A program made the position numbers and the translations under genes. Below the pieces are notes generated by a model. The model made no database searches. It was not told the origin of the DNA and saw only the letters and a list, made by a program, of their open reading frames with translations. A stretch of 64,000 bases of DNA from contig VWZL01005150.1 of assembly GCA_013396915.1 (NCBI GenBank), positions 1-64,000 on the forward strand, given 5' to 3'. Shown piece after piece: positions 10,519 to 22,860 of this stretch (position 1 is the first letter of the stretch; each line of letters opens with the position of its first letter). This DNA comes from Stercorarius parasiticus. Taxonomy: Eukaryota; Chordata; Aves; Charadriiformes; Stercorariidae.

Positions 10519-11854
10519 AGCCCCTGCTAATAGCTGGTCTAAATTTCCCAGATTAATCCAATGTGCAAGAAACAGTGATACAAACTTGAAAATTAAATAT
10601 ACACAAAAGCAGAGAGGCTACAGAATGGAAGATGCACGTCCTACTTGATTTGCGCTGTGACAGACAGACTTATAAACAGATACACAGCTTTGCCTATAGC
10701 CACTGTATTCCACAAACCCTTTGAAATATTTCAGTTTCATGTCTGCGATAATTAAAGAGCAATGACCTTCTCATTAGCGCCAAGAGGGCTGATGATGATT
10801 GTTCCCCATTTTTCTTAATGGATGCAAGCTACATGCATGATCTTAGAATATCAAAGCAATTCTCCAAGATATTTATTAGAGTCAAAATTATGAAAACACA
10901 TAGCAAACCTTTAGTTTGAATTACAAGTGTTAATATATGCAGAACCAAATGAATAGCTCATCTTTCTTCCTCTCTTGTATCTTAAATTTTTCATTACAAA
11001 TTTCCAGGGCTTCAAAGTAGTATCTCACAGTCGGTCCCCTTTTTTCTCTCTTGCATGACAAAGAGCTGTCAAAAATTGTTCCTGTGTTTGTTAGTATTTT
11101 TCTCTTTTTTCTCTCATCTAAATGTCAAACAACTTAGCTTAAATAAAGCACAGCATTCTTCATCTGGTGCTTCTCAAAAGAAAAACAACACCACAGAAGG
11201 CATCTAAAAAGGCCCTAATTAATGTTTCTCATTGATTTTGTTTTAGTGTGATGTATTTTATGAAAAAAATATGAATCCAGAAGGCACTCTCATTAAAATC
11301 ATTAGTGGCTCAATGTTAGCTGAAAACAGCTCATTCTTTGGTGCACTGTAGTGCTTAAAAGCACGTTCACACACACAGCTTCTTATTTAACATCACAAGC
11401 CTAGTGTTAGATGAAAACTAGCATTAGTTTTGTCAGGTCCTATTGAACTATGATGAGCACAATGTACAAAAGCTGTATCAAGGTGAATAATAAGAATATA
11501 CTGTCGCCGTATCTTGCACGTCTCTCTAGGCCCTCTTTCATGCCTAAAAACCCGAGAACATAACTTTCTGTAATTGATTTCTGCGTTACCCTTTTGAAAA
11601 ACAGTAACAGCCAAAAGAAAAGGAAAGAATAATCTGGGGCCTATTACAGCAGTAAGACCTAGAGATGTTCCGGTTTTTAGGCAAGTTCCTGGAAGCTTAT
11701 TGCCAAGATTAACAGAGACATGTTGCTGTAGCAGAGCAGTGTCCGCAGTTCTGTTTTGGTGCAACCACACAGTGACTGTAGCCGTGTGCCCTCTCCAGCA
11801 CTGCTTTGTAGTTAAAACTAGAAGAAGAAATTCTGTGTGTACCTTCCAGAGAAC

Positions 11855-11889
11855 AAAAAAAAAAAAAGAAAAAAAAAAAAAAGAAAAAA
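11855..11889. repeat. A-rich simple repeat
   Basis: A13-G-A14-G-A6 by direct count. No retroposed gene body or flanking direct repeat was recognised next to it. Confidence 0.9.
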
Positions 11890-13209
11890 CTAAATGGGTA
11901 AGGAGGTATTTTCAAATAGTTTTTTTAAAAATATTACAGCATGTTTTTTTTCTAATCTGCTGCATCATTATTATTTATACAGGGCAAAATGTGCTTTCCA
12001 GAGCAAATATGAAAAAGTCCTTTCTAAAGCACTGTGTGACGGGAAACCATTTTCAGAGCAACACTGCTTTGTATTGAAATATGACTTTTGCAGACAGAAT
12101 TATTTCAACGTAAGAAAGCCAGTTTAATGATTTAAATCTGCTGTGTTCAAGTAAAACTGACCATCTTCATAAAACGTGATGTTTATCTGAGAACATTTCA
12201 GTAAGTCTGTCAAATTCTGTGAAGTTACAATAGAATAATGCAGTAGAATAGGCTCAAAAGTGAGAACTGTTGCTATTGCCATACTCTGACACAAGGCATT
12301 AGAAATTGCTTTGGGGTTTTTTAGATTTAGGATGTACAGAGCTGCAAGTTAAGCAGAAACATATTTTTGCATCAAACATATGAATCTTATTTTGAAAAAT
12401 AATGAAACAATAACTAATGTTATTTTTTCTACTGTCTCCTTTGGTTTTTTATAAGAATCTTTATGAGCTGCAATAATACAGCTTGTAATAATATCTTTCT
12501 ATTATGGAACCATACTGACAAATAGGACTAGTGAAAAGTAGTGTATAAGGGGAATAGAAATATCTGGATTAAACAGTATAGCTGTTTCAGCTGTTTAAGC
12601 TTTGTAACGTAGTGAAATGACTGAATTTTCATTAATTTGTGCCTTGTTTTTTATTATGTCATTCATTACAAAACTTTACTGAAAACTGAATCGCTGATGG
12701 ATGTGTACTAATATATGGCACACTCTCCCACAGAAGTCGCATTTTTAGTAGAAGAGGTAATATTTATTCTGGTATGATCACTGTTAATGCGGCTGTCAAC
12801 AAAATTTTCGTAGAAAAATAATTACACTGCAAGTAAGGCCATTTAGATCTAGATATGAGTAGTAAACCCGTATTAATTTAGGATTCAGACTATGTTAATG
12901 GTTTAATATTTTTTCTTTATAGAGAACACAATAGTGAGGTCATCTTTAATAAAGATGATAATATTGAACCTTGGTAGTTTTCCTTCCTATGCCTATAGGA
13001 CATTTATGGCTGAAATATGGTTGAGAGAGCCTTAAAATGTTGTTTTATGGCAACCTCTGTGCAGTGCTATAAAGCACTTTCTGTTAATGATAAATAAACT
13101 ACGGAAGATCTATGTCTTAGTAAAGGGCTGGGTTCTTTCCCTTGTGAACAACCTGACTTTAGCAACGTTTAACTTATCACAGTTACATGAGCTCTGATTT
13201 AACCCTTTT

Positions 13210-13285
13210 GCAAGTAGATGTAATTCCATTAGTGTCAGTGGATGCATAGACGGGCACCCTGGTGCCGAGTTTGGCCTGAGAAACA
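13210..13285 (+). repeat. Ancient amniote interspersed repeat, copy b
   Basis: Gcaagtagatgtaattccat with tgtcagtggatgc matches the 'taactccattgacttcagtggag' unit of the same old family, and gagtttggcctgag matches its GGATTTGGCC end. Strongly diverged. Confidence 0.4.
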
Positions 13286-13575
13286 CAGTACACATAAAAG
13301 TTGCCATGATCGTTCTTTGACCCTTAAATGGCTTACTAGCTCAGGAATTGCCTCATTAAAAATTATATAAAATTGTCCAGTTTGTCTGCAAATTACATTA
13401 GACGCTTCTTACTAAAGCTGTGTGAGGCTGTCACTGGTACAGTACTGAGTTCCTTAAGAGGTCATGAATAGGAAGCACAATTGGTTTTCGTTCTTTGCTG
13501 AAATATTGATTGAATTTATTCATGCTAATGAAGTTGTAGAATATAGTAGACATGGTAATGTACTGAAAAAGATAA

Positions 13576-13740
13576 GGGCAGATTTTGTGTTAAAACTTCT
13601 CATATTACACTGATGTATGGGGATTTCAGGCTGAGAGTAAGCTCACAAACACGGTTAGACTTGAACTAAAGTTCCTATCTTACTCTTGATCACACAACTA
13701 TGAAGCTAAAGTAATTCCATTAAATTCAGATTGAATTGAG
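13576..13740 (+). repeat. Ancient amniote interspersed repeat, copy c
   Basis: Gggcagattttgtg, then ttacactgatgtatgggg, then gtaattccattaaattcag follow the order of the 'cagattctgatctcagttacactggtgtaaat...taactccattgacttcag' pattern of this family. Spacing between blocks is longer than usual, so it may be two pieces. Confidence 0.4.
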
Positions 13741-13779
13741 ATCTTATGTAAATGAGAATTTTTCTAAGTTTACAAAGGC

Positions 13780-13801
13780 TTTTTTTGTTTTGTTTTGTTT
13801 T
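13780..13801. repeat. T-rich (TTTTG)n tract
   Basis: Direct count: a T run broken by G at 13787, 13792 and 13797, giving about three TTTTG units before a C6 run. Confidence 0.8.
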
Positions 13802-14279
13802 CCCCCCTTCTCCTGGAATATCTTAATTCCTGTATGCTTATCCTGTGTGCTTGCTGAGACTGTAGAAAATAATACTGCAAACAGAAAATGTCCTAAGATC
13901 TCTCAGGTCTCAGATGAAACTTGGACTGGGATATCTGAAGCCTTTCCTACGTTGTCACTTTTCTCCTTCTTCCACGTGTTCAGACAGACTTTCTCCTTGC
14001 CTGTATGTACTTTCTGGTGAAGGGGACACAGTGGTCTTTGTGTCAGTGAACCACTGGATGGCTGGTCCCCATTTACAGTGTGGTTTTTTTAAGGATGATT
14101 GGCAATGAAGTCTATGTGCCTGCAATCCCTGTATCCATTCAGTGGAAATGGTGAGCTTCCTGATGTCCTCTTTAGGATGCGGAAATATTCTTTTGACTTT
14201 AAGTTTACAGATTGAAGAGTACTGTTCTTATTTCACTGCTCGATTACTCTCAATAGATGCTATTTGCTACTCATTTATT

Positions 14280-14500
14280 TTACAACTGTGCCTATGGTTA
14301 GGTCCTCATGCACTTAGGCTATCTACAAAATACAAACCTGTCCTTGACTTTGAAAGTTTGCAATTACAAATAACTAATGCAGCGTAGAAAAGAAGAGAAA
14401 AACAGGGAGAAAGAAGGGTTAAGGACATTGCTAGAGATCACACGAGCAATCTGAGGAGAGCCAGGTCTCCTTCCACTAGCCCTGTTATAATTATTACTAA
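14280..14500 (+). repeat. MIR / LINE2-type 3' end
   Basis: The order of blocks is that of the widespread amniote MIR/L2-like 3' end. First comes 'taggctatctacaaaatacaaa' (counterpart of 'taggcactgtacaaacac'), then 'cctgtccttgactttgaaag' and 'tttgcaattacaaataact' (counterpart of 'agcttacaatctaaat'). 'gggttaaggacattgctaga' and 'gatcacacgagcaa' follow (counterpart of 'ggttaagtgacttgcccaaggtcacacagc'), then 'gagagccaggtctccttcc'. The last blocks are the best conserved part of the element and match clearly. The element is non-coding and long inactive. Confidence 0.7.
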
Positions 14501-14913
14501 GTTATCACACTACCACATTTTTGCTAAGATATGAAGTATTACTTTTGTTACCAATATTTGCTATAGAAGTAGAATGCTGCTTGGTTGCACAAGCTGCTTC
14601 TTGCTAAAGAAAAAGCTTCAGGGACATGGATTGTGACTGATAATTGTCTCAGATATTTTGGATGAGCCAAGTATTCATTGCCTCTGGGAAGGTGAAAAAT
14701 TTTAACATTAAGAAGTTCCTGGCTCATGTGGGTGTAACCCAGTATGTTTCTTTCCCTTCTGCACGGTATATCTGCACTTTATATGTGGTTACTGTCAAAG
14801 AGCTGTGTACTCCGACAGCAGCCAGAATATATTTTTTATCTCTTTCGACTTAAAGAGCTTTACTCTGATGTGCAATCATTAGCCATTCTTCAATAACTGA
14901 TAGATAATGCTTT

Positions 14914-14939
14914 TGCAGCTGTAATTTGCTACAGCTGCA
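14914..14939. repeat. Perfect inverted repeat with two E-boxes
   Basis: TGCAGCTGTA at 14914-14923 and TACAGCTGCA at 14930-14939 are exact reverse complements around a 6-base loop. Three further pairs (14910-14912 with 14941-14943) follow after one mismatch. Each arm holds CAGCTG. The stem is too short for a microRNA precursor. It may be a paired bHLH site or chance. Confidence 0.8.
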
Positions 14940-14943
14940 TAAG

Positions 14944-16611
14944 AAAGCTGACGGACAGAGAGGAACTGGAATGATGAAGTTTGGCTCCAGATCTAAACTT
15001 AATCAATGCTCGGAAGTTTCTCGTATGTGAGCTTTATATGCAGGATCCCCTCTACTGATAGTATCTTGCACTGGTTGCGCTAATAGTTATTAGCTCCTTT
15101 TGAATGTATTGGACTTCAGGGAAACGTTTTCCTAACTGTAAAAAAACAGTTTTCAATACAATGAGCCTATAACTAAAACAGCCGAGTGAGAATGTGTCTG
15201 CCTAAAATGGAAAGGAGCACACAGCCATAGCACTGTTTCTGGATTACCTCAAATGCTAATGAAAGAAAAGATCTGCCATATTAAGAAGCTGCTATGTGCC
15301 TTACTTAGCAAGTGCTTTGAATTCCTCTAGAAATAGAGTTTACAATTTTTTTTCTTAATTCTAAATGTTGTATTTTGTCGATCTTCTGACACTGAAAACA
15401 ATTTCTTATAAAGCATTTGCCTCAGATGATAACCTGTGTCTGTCTGATTTATGAGTATAATTTATTAAAAAAAAAATTCTTTACAAACCAAGGAATTTTC
15501 TGCATTTTTATGTTGCCCCTCCTCCCTTTAATCACAGCAGTACATTTGATTTTTTATACTCCAAGTATTCTCTCAAATTCACATTTTCCTTCCTTTTTCT
15601 GTTGCATTTGCAGCCCTGAATGTGTGTCCTGTATTGTGCAATTCTTTAGTAAGTGTATCAACAGTGAACAGTGAGTAAAGGGAATGTATTAAGCAACATA
15701 CTTCAAACTCACGGTTTTAATTAGCTAGGGACAGGATTTAGCAAGTCACAGCTTTTATTTAAACAGTCTTGACACAGCTCAAGACAGCAACAGCAAATTT
15801 AACACTTAAGGCAATATTAACAAACACAGATGGTTTCAGATTCTCTAGAACGATACCATTGCTTTAGATGCTTTAGAGCAGTTGGAAACTTTTCGAAATA
15901 ATTGCTGGTTGCAAGTTTCAAGATTTAGCTATGAGTTATGTCCACTATATTCTATCCATGCAAATGCCTTGATTCCTTTTATATATCAGTGTAAGAGACT
16001 TGACACATCAATGATTATTTGGTGTTCAGATCTTTTACTGCAGGCCTGATTTGCCTTTATGTAGCAGTTTATACTGCCTATAACAACTGCACTATAATAT
16101 TCTTTTTTTTGCACTCTGTGAAAATATATGAAACGTGAACCTCTTTCCCTTTACATTTCAGAATGTGGATTTTTTTCTTGCTTTAAAGCTATGGGCCAAG
16201 AAGTACATTTTTAGCAGCATGTGTAGCTGAATAAACATACAGCTCCCATTAGTGTTAATTGGAGTTGCATATTCTACTTTGCCTCTCAAAGGGTTGAATA
16301 CTTATGCCTAGCTATTTAAAACAGAGTAGGAACATGCCATTTGAAGCTACAGACTAGTCCCAGAATTTCTGGCACAGAATAAAACCTAAATATTTAAGTA
16401 GCTTTAACATAGGCTTATGTCTAGCATAACCTTGTAGACTTTTATTTTTCTGTGCACATGCTGCTTTACTTGCATCCATTTGCGATGTTGTTCACTGCTT
16501 AAATATATTACTATCTTGGATTACCCACCCATTCAGTGAGCTGGGCTTTGCTCTTAAGTCTTTTGCTTTATTGTTATCTATATCTTAACTATGATTTTAC
16601 TTAACCCCTGA
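14944..16611. other. No gene seen
   Basis: AT-rich DNA between the inverted repeat and the antisense CR1 fragment. The frame at 15417-15674 looks like chance hydrophobic sequence. No repeat was recognised. Confidence 0.6.
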
Positions 16612-16789
16612 TGAACTTGCTGAGGGTACACTCAATCCCCCTGTCCATGTCATCGACAAAGATGTCAAATAGTGCTCGTCCCAGTACTGACCACTGAGGA
16701 ACGCCACTCGTCACTGGTCTCCACTTGGACATAGAGGCGTCGACTGCAACCCTTTGAGTGCAGCCATCCTTATCCACCAAGTGGTCCAT
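16601..16789 (-). pseudogene. CR1 ORF2 remnant, second frame
   Basis: This frame continues the element after the shift: [22 protein letters not shown], then [17 protein letters not shown] and CTLSKF. One glycine of VPQG is tryptophan here (VPQW). Similarity ends at SKF at about 16612, right before the catalytic FADD would come, and the frame then reads into unrelated sequence. Confidence 0.88.
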
Positions 16790-16904
16790 CTGCCAAATCC
16801 ATATCTCTCCAATTCAGAGACAAGGATGTGTGGGACAATGTCAAATGCTTTGCACAAGTCCAGGCAGATGATGTCAGTTGCTCTTCCCTTATCTACCAAA
16901 TTCA
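16612..16904 (-). mobile_element. CR1 LINE fragment, truncated at both ends
   Basis: Read on the minus strand, this is about 290 bases of CR1 ORF2. It starts at LVDKGRATD, continues through LCKAFD and LERYGF, the WT.WWI region, [14 protein letters not shown] and [24 protein letters not shown], and stops just before the FADD catalytic motif. The family's conserved 3' tail is missing, which is unusual because CR1 copies are normally cut only at the 5' end. A later deletion or rearrangement must have removed it. Confidence 0.93.
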
Positions 16905-16905
16905 T
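16711..16905 (-). pseudogene. CR1 ORF2 remnant, first frame
   Basis: A minus-strand open stretch carries [16 protein letters not shown] and the LERYGF/WTT segments, the part of the RT domain before the B-loop. The CR1 frame is lost at about 16765-16790, after which the frame no longer resembles the family. The methionine at its start is accidental. Confidence 0.88.
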
Positions 16906-19900
16906 TTACATTCACTCAAATTCATTCACAGTTTGAATGTATATACTTATGCTGTGCTTGGAGCTTGTGTACAACATCGCCGTGTAACTTGTTTTACCTC
17001 CTTCCGATGTTTGCTTTTTGTGCCGTAAAAAGTTTTCCTGTTTAGTTTTTGATTTCTACTACTTCCAATATTCTGTAGTACAAACAATACACAGAGAGGC
17101 ACTGTGCTCCAAAGAGATTGTGGTCAGTAGTTTTTAACTTCTCCTGTATCACGACTGTTTGCAAAGCTAATACCCTTTTTTTCACACAACAAACGTCATG
17201 AAACTAGATTTTTTGCAAGTGTGGCAACACTTTTGAATTTACAATAGGAGGTGGAAACCAGGGATGGAATGATCTTTCAGTGTGTGACATGACATAGAAA
17301 AATGCACAGACTGGAAGAAGAGGAAAAAGTGTGGGAGGCATAATTGACAAAATATGATTACTGCTTAGTAGTTTGGGCCATTAATTGCAACAACAACTTG
17401 AGATACACGCCATTTCTTCCTTTCTGTTTTCTAATCAATGTCTCCTTAGTGCTATAATGAAGTCAAACTTATTAAAAAAACAAAAGCTTTGCTATTCTTT
17501 CAACAGTACTGCCTTGCTGCCAACACTCTGGCAGTTTCTAGCATTAGAGATTGACATTCATTGGCACAGAAAAAATATCTGAATTATATTTATATTGCAA
17601 AGTAAACTTTTTTGTATTTATACTTGTGCCCCAGCACCAGGGGTAGTCGTAAGCGTATCTCCTCTCCTCTAAGAGTCTCAGACCTCACTGGGGAGGAAGC
17701 CACTCCATCTCAGGAACTGATCTAGCAGAGCTGGCCTTCGCCCTGTTTTGACAGATCTGTGTGTTCAGACCTTATGAGACAGACCAAGGGTGAAAACGTT
17801 TTTCCCAGGCAAAAATCTCATTTGTATTTTTGTTTTTTAATAAAACAGAAGTCAGAAGGCTGATTAACAACACCAGCTGGTGACACCTGCCCATATGGAT
17901 TGGTGGTCCACCACAGCCAGAAAACACTTGCTATACTTAGTTTTTCACATTAAACAGCACTCTAACACTAGGAGACTCAGGAAGGAGGAAGAATCTGTAG
18001 TCTAAAGCTACAACAGTTTTTGACTGTAGATGATATTTTCTTTGTTAATTTAGAACTTTAGTGGTACCTAATTATCAGTATCAGGGAAATGAAAACATGT
18101 TTTTAATGATCACTCTAATTTAGTCTTTAATTTTGTGCATATGAGGTGCTTTTCAAGCTTACATGGTTACTTTTTGGTAAGGCGATAGGGTAAATTAAGG
18201 TTTATTAGGTGCATGAGCAGTGTATTTTTCACTTCTTAAACTTGAAAGAATTTCAAGTATTGTTTTATACTTTGCATTTTCTAGCCTTAGTAATACATGT
18301 GTACATATAAATATGCACATACACAGATATATGGATAAAATACGCAAAATACTAATCTCCCTTAACTTTGCTTTGGAACTACTTTTTTCTGAAAGTGCAC
18401 ACGGATCTGCAGTTGGTTTTATTCATACTGAGAAGTTTATTCTGGTTTCTTTGCAGATTCTCTTCTCTCCATTGCTCTTTTCTTATTTCAGCACCAAACC
18501 AAACATTTTGAAAATGCAAATATCTAAAAGCAAAGAGCCAATTTGCTCAAGGATCCAGCAAGATCTGCAAAGACAAACTGAGGAGTTTGTGGGGAATAAT
18601 GTGCACCTGGGGAGACAGTATGGTTGAGTCTAGGGAGTGGAAGGGACGAGGAGGAAATGAGCTATCAGCTGGAGCCTGTGAAAGAGAAAATTGCCTAAAA
18701 TAAAATCAAAAGCTCTCACATCAAAAATAGGAGGAAAAGATTCTCCTGTTGGCGTTGTGGTGTTTTGTCAAGTGAACAGTGAGTGAATTGCTTTGGTTTA
18801 GATCTTGGACCCCAAGTAATGTTTACTCCGCATGTAGCAATCCTGTTGGTCTTCTAAAAATAGTTCATTCAGATTGCAAATATGCACAGATTGCACCAGC
18901 CCTGAAGAACATACGCCTCCAAGATGTTGAAGAAATGATGAAGTGCCTATGTAACATGAATAATTTTTTTATGTATATAATTTGCTCTCTGCTAAAGTTT
19001 TAACTACTGCTTGGTGAGGTTTTGGGAGCTGACACACCATTTCAATCTGATTTTTCCCTTCTCTTTGCTGATCTCCCACCTGTATAAGCCCCTGTTCATT
19101 CTCATTTAGAGTCCTGCAGGAGGGAGCCCACTTATTTTGTCCTTCCTGTCATGTTCCTTCTTTCCCATTTACTGTTTGGTTTTTTGATATCTATGGTTTG
19201 CTTTCTGGTAGTGTTTGGAGGCCTCAGCTGTCTGTGCTGTGTGCCCGTGTACCCACATAGAAATGAACAAACAAACAAAAAGCAAGCTTTGCCTTGAAGA
19301 TGGAAGATGCATTTATCATCCGCTGAACCGTTATGTAAAATGGAAAAAAGAGATCTGTCAGTTTCAGTTGCCTGTGAAAGACCAGACATAAGAAATGACT
19401 TTGTTTTCCTTTGCCACAGCTAGGGACCTATACCATTATTATGCATCATATGGATTGTGTAAGTGCCAGCACCGAAGTACATCTCACCAGGACTATCTCA
19501 AGTTTGACGGGCTCTTTAGGGCATGTTAGGTTGTTTTTCTCTGGCTTCTTGCTGTCTTTTCTCTTGAAGAAAATAGATGTACCTACTGGCATTTTGTTTT
19601 AGACTTAACTTGAGCTTTTCCCTTCTAATATGAAACATGTCTTCCTATGTGTCACTTGCTGTAATGGTTATACACAGAAAAATTGTTGTGTTGCAAGCTA
19701 GACTGGCAATGCAAAACTGATTACTCTGAGATACTGTACAATGAAAGGCGCTGTAATCAGTAGTTTGCTAGGGCCAGGAGTGGCGTGCTTGTACTTGTGT
19801 GTTACCTGTTTGTGTCACATGCAACTATGCTTTGGGGTAAAGGAAAGCCTCTTTGGGTCTGCTGAAAAGAAAACAGAAATTCAGAGGTCACGGCTATTAG

Positions 19901-21080
19901 AGACCTAATAGAGGAAAATAAAGAAACAGAAAGTGTAGAAGTAGCGGTGATGACTGGATTGCAATGGATTATTTAAGAAATAATTTTTGTCACTCTGGTG
20001 TATTAAATCACTTTGTCTCTAAAGTAATAAGTGCAGGGAGACTGCACTTTCCTCCACAGACCTTACATTCAGCTGTTTTTTCTTCATTATTCTCTGCCAC
20101 TAAACTCTTCTGGAGAGAGCTGTTCAAGTCAGGTCAGGCACTTACTAGCCCTCATATTAGTATCTGAAATGTTTTTTTCTCTTCCCATGCTTATGCTGCT
20201 GTGTCCCTGTGATCACACCTGCCTTTTCTTATCACAGTTAACCTGCCCTCTGCTGAAAGGGAACTGAATTATAAAGGCTTTCTGTACACAGCTACAACAC
20301 GACCCAACAGGTAAGGCAGATGCTCCTCAGGCTAATTTAAGTATCCTGTTTCCAAGGATATGAATAATTATTCTGCACTGGCATTAGCCGTTGGATGGTG
20401 TCACTCTGCCTGCTTTGGTTAATTAGTGAAAAGTCAGTTGTGAAGGAAAAAGATAGGTGGTGCTTTAGCTCTGGCTTTAAAATGTGAATGTTGCCAATAC
20501 AGCAATATAAATGCCTACAGGATGATTTAATGGTTTGTTTCCTTTCAAAATCCAGCCCGCATGTGCCCAACTCTGTTTTGAAATTGTGATGTGGAAGTGA
20601 CTCTCTTAATGGTTCTGAAAGTTTCTCCCAAGTTGTGACAATGTCAGTAGCTGAGGCATTATTCTCCACTTGGCATGTCTTTCATGTCAGCAGAAACAAT
20701 TTTTAAAAGTTAGATATACTCTGCCTTTTATTTTTCATTATGCGCTCTGTCTGCTTCTGACTGAGGCTAGCAAAACTTCTTGACAAGACTGCCATAATAT
20801 AATAGAACCAAAAAGATGAAAAATCAGAATGAGGATATTCAGTTACAAAATAATCCCTCCTGTGATTATTCCAGTCTAAAAACTCTGCTTGTTAGCAAAG
20901 TTTTCTGAGTCAGGCTGTACCTTGGTTCAGTCTTTGTTGTATCAGGGTTCAGTAATGGAAATGGTTGGTGATATAATATGTGATACGTGGTGTAACAATT
21001 TGGGCCCTAGGAACTAAGGACTAAATACATGAAGTTACTTTAACACCAAGGTTCCCACTGCTAATAAGTAGAAGTTAATC
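16905..21080. other. No gene seen
   Basis: Over 4 kb without a supported gene. A GC-richer patch at 17630-17760 and the 135-codon frame at 18220-18627 were examined. The latter is the longest open frame outside CR1, but it shows no domain and no credible donor/acceptor pair. No named transposon was recognised. Confidence 0.6.
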
Positions 21081-21082
21081 CT

Positions 21083-21108
21083 CTCAAAATTTTGAGGGAT
21101 CGGGCCCA
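21083..21108 (+). repeat. Amniote repeat end with a 14-bp palindrome (copy d)
   Basis: CTCAAAATTTTGAG at 21083-21096 is perfectly self-complementary and runs into ggatcgggccc (21097-21107), a variant of the GGATTTGGCCC end of the old repeat family. Confidence 0.4.
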
Positions 21109-21263
21109 GCAAGACCTTTACTTTATTTCACATAAGTAATGTAACACTATTTGATAACCTTTCACTGCTGCTTCTTCCTGCATTATTTACAAGTTTGTAA
21201 TGTGCTCAGGACTGGGTCTGAACCAGTTCAAGTGCTGCAGAACCAAGGCATGGCACAGACAGG

Positions 21264-21300
21264 TCTTCTGCCTGAGTAAGGACTGCAGGATTTGGTTCCC
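21264..21300 (+). repeat. Ancient amniote interspersed repeat, copy e
   Basis: Tctgcctgagtaaggactgc followed by aggatttggttccc is nearly identical to the 'tgcctgagtaaggactgcaggatttggccc' end that I know from this family. It is the best preserved 3' end of the family in the window. Confidence 0.6.
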
Positions 21301-21424
21301 TAGAAATACTTGACCCTCCAGAAAAGGGGAAAAAATGTAATGATTAAATTGGGGAAACACAGGATAATACTGCTGGAGAACTTGTTGGATGCATGAGATG
21401 TTGCTCACTTTTATACTCTCTTGT

Positions 21425-21435
21425 AAAAAAAAAAA
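21425..21435. repeat. A11 homopolymer
   Basis: Direct count. Isolated, with no associated retrocopy. Confidence 0.9.
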
Positions 21436-22309
21436 CCACTATAGTTATTGTAGGAAAATTGGGAAAGCATCAAATCACAATTGGAATGCCAGGAAAGAGT
21501 TTATACTCATTATTCACAAAAACAAAATAGATAAGTAGTTATTGATTAAAGGGATGCATGCTTAACAGCAATTTATAAATCCAGGACTCAAAAGATAATG
21601 TTTGTTTTACTGCTTTTAATTATTTAACATGCAGTGACATTTCTGTTTTGCCAACAGCAGCACAATAGGTCCCTAATGAACTGCACTGAGTTACTAATAA
21701 TTAAACCATCAGGCAGAAGTAAGGGGTGCAGCATGTTATTAGATTAACATTCTTAAATAATCATTCTTTTGCTTTCTAAAGAAAACTCTCTCTGAGAGTC
21801 TTCTCCTCTGCCCCACCCAACTAGACATCAGCCTTCTTGAAAGAGCAAAGTCCATTCATGGGTGACGCTTACAGAATCTCTGAATTACTGATAAAAAAAT
21901 ATCCGAAGTTATTCATAGGACTACGATGAAAGTTTGGTATCAGTACTTCAAACTCTGCCCCATGAAAACAAATGGAAATTGATTGTTTGCCAAGGGTGTG
22001 GTCAAGCTTTTTCCTTGCTTTAGTTAACTTCTTACGCTGTGATTATTTGATGGTTTCCAGAGAAAAAGGCTTGGAGTGCAGTAAAAAGTTGGTTTATGTG
22101 GTTTCTTGAAGGGCAGTATTGGAAGGCAGTGGACTTGTTGAAGGATGCTGTTCTCCAGGGAGCAGAATATATTAGCTTGTGTAAAGAATAGGTTGGTGAT
22201 GAATAAAAAACTAGTCTAATACCTTCAAGTAAAATCTGTTATTTTTTTCTAGAATAAATATTAAATTCCACTTGCACAGTAGCTTCAAAAGGATATGGAA
22301 GAAATAAAC

Positions 22310-22860
22310 AGGGTGTTGAAAGGGAAAACAAGAATAATTGGGCTTATGGAACAAGAATAATATGAAAAGAGACTGAAAATACTAAGCCTTTTTATTTCAG
22401 AGTAGAATAAATAAGAAAAAATATGATAAAGGATTCAGAAGTAATGACTGGTATAGAAAAGGTAGATCAGGAATACTATTCCCCCTTTCTCTTAACACTA
22501 ACACAAGAAAATATACAACAGAATGAAAAGGAGGCAAACTCAAAACTGGTAAAAAGAAATACTTTCACTTCATTCCCTGGCAGAATTCCTTGATAAAAGG
22601 TGCCACTGAATTACAGAATTTAGCAAGATTTTTTAAAAAAAACCTGTCTGATGATGTTAAGAAATATTCAAAACATGCTGGTTATATCACCTCCAAAGTT
22701 CCCATTTTCACTCAAAGTTCATCTAGCTATTGGCAAAAACTTCATGTTGTGTCAGATTATTTAATAACCAGACTTCACTGGAAGGTAGGTGGATCTGGCC
22801 TGTGTCAGAGGCTGGTTAAGGGGTAGATGGGACACTGCTTTTCTTGCATCCAAGGTGAGG
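22310..22860 (+). mobile_element. Ancient CR1-type LINE fossil (ORF2 C-terminus and 3' part)
   Basis: Plus-strand codons give a RIIGL.E stretch at about 22330, then YEKRLKILSLF at 22361-22393. In another frame MTGIEKVDQEYY starts at 22444. These are the C-terminal ORF2 landmarks (YE.RL..L.LF; MTG..KVD.E) of old amniote CR1 elements. The following 'cacaagaaaatataca', 'aaaaagaaatactttcac', 'ttccctggcagaattcc' and 'gtagatgggacactgctttt' blocks match the rest of that 3' part in order. Stops and shifts are many. The right edge near 22860 is inferred from the last weak match. Confidence 0.7.

Larger units (their letters stand above)
7791..13189. other. No gene seen; unassigned DNA
   Basis: More than 5 kb with no supported gene. 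Landmarks are a pyrimidine-rich tract at 10471-10518, an A-rich tract at 11855-11889, and repeat-free AT-rich stretches at 10760-10920 and 11180-11360 that look like possible conserved noncoding sequence. The overlapping 125-codon frames at 11393-11770 (minus) and 11700-12077 (plus) contain no domain, and the latter runs through the A-rich tract. Confidence 0.6.

Noticed and set aside
10765..10795. CTCF-like site (gcgccaagagggc)
   Set aside because: Matches only part of the core and misses key positions of the usual motif.
11393..12077. Two 125-codon frames on opposite strands
   Set aside because: The plus frame encodes a lysine-rich run from the A-rich tract and the minus frame matches no family. 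Both fit chance.
18220..18627. 135-codon plus-strand open frame, the longest outside CR1
   Set aside because: No domain, low-complexity-free but unrecognisable composition, no start context or splice pair. About two frames this long are expected by chance in 64 kb of AT-rich DNA.
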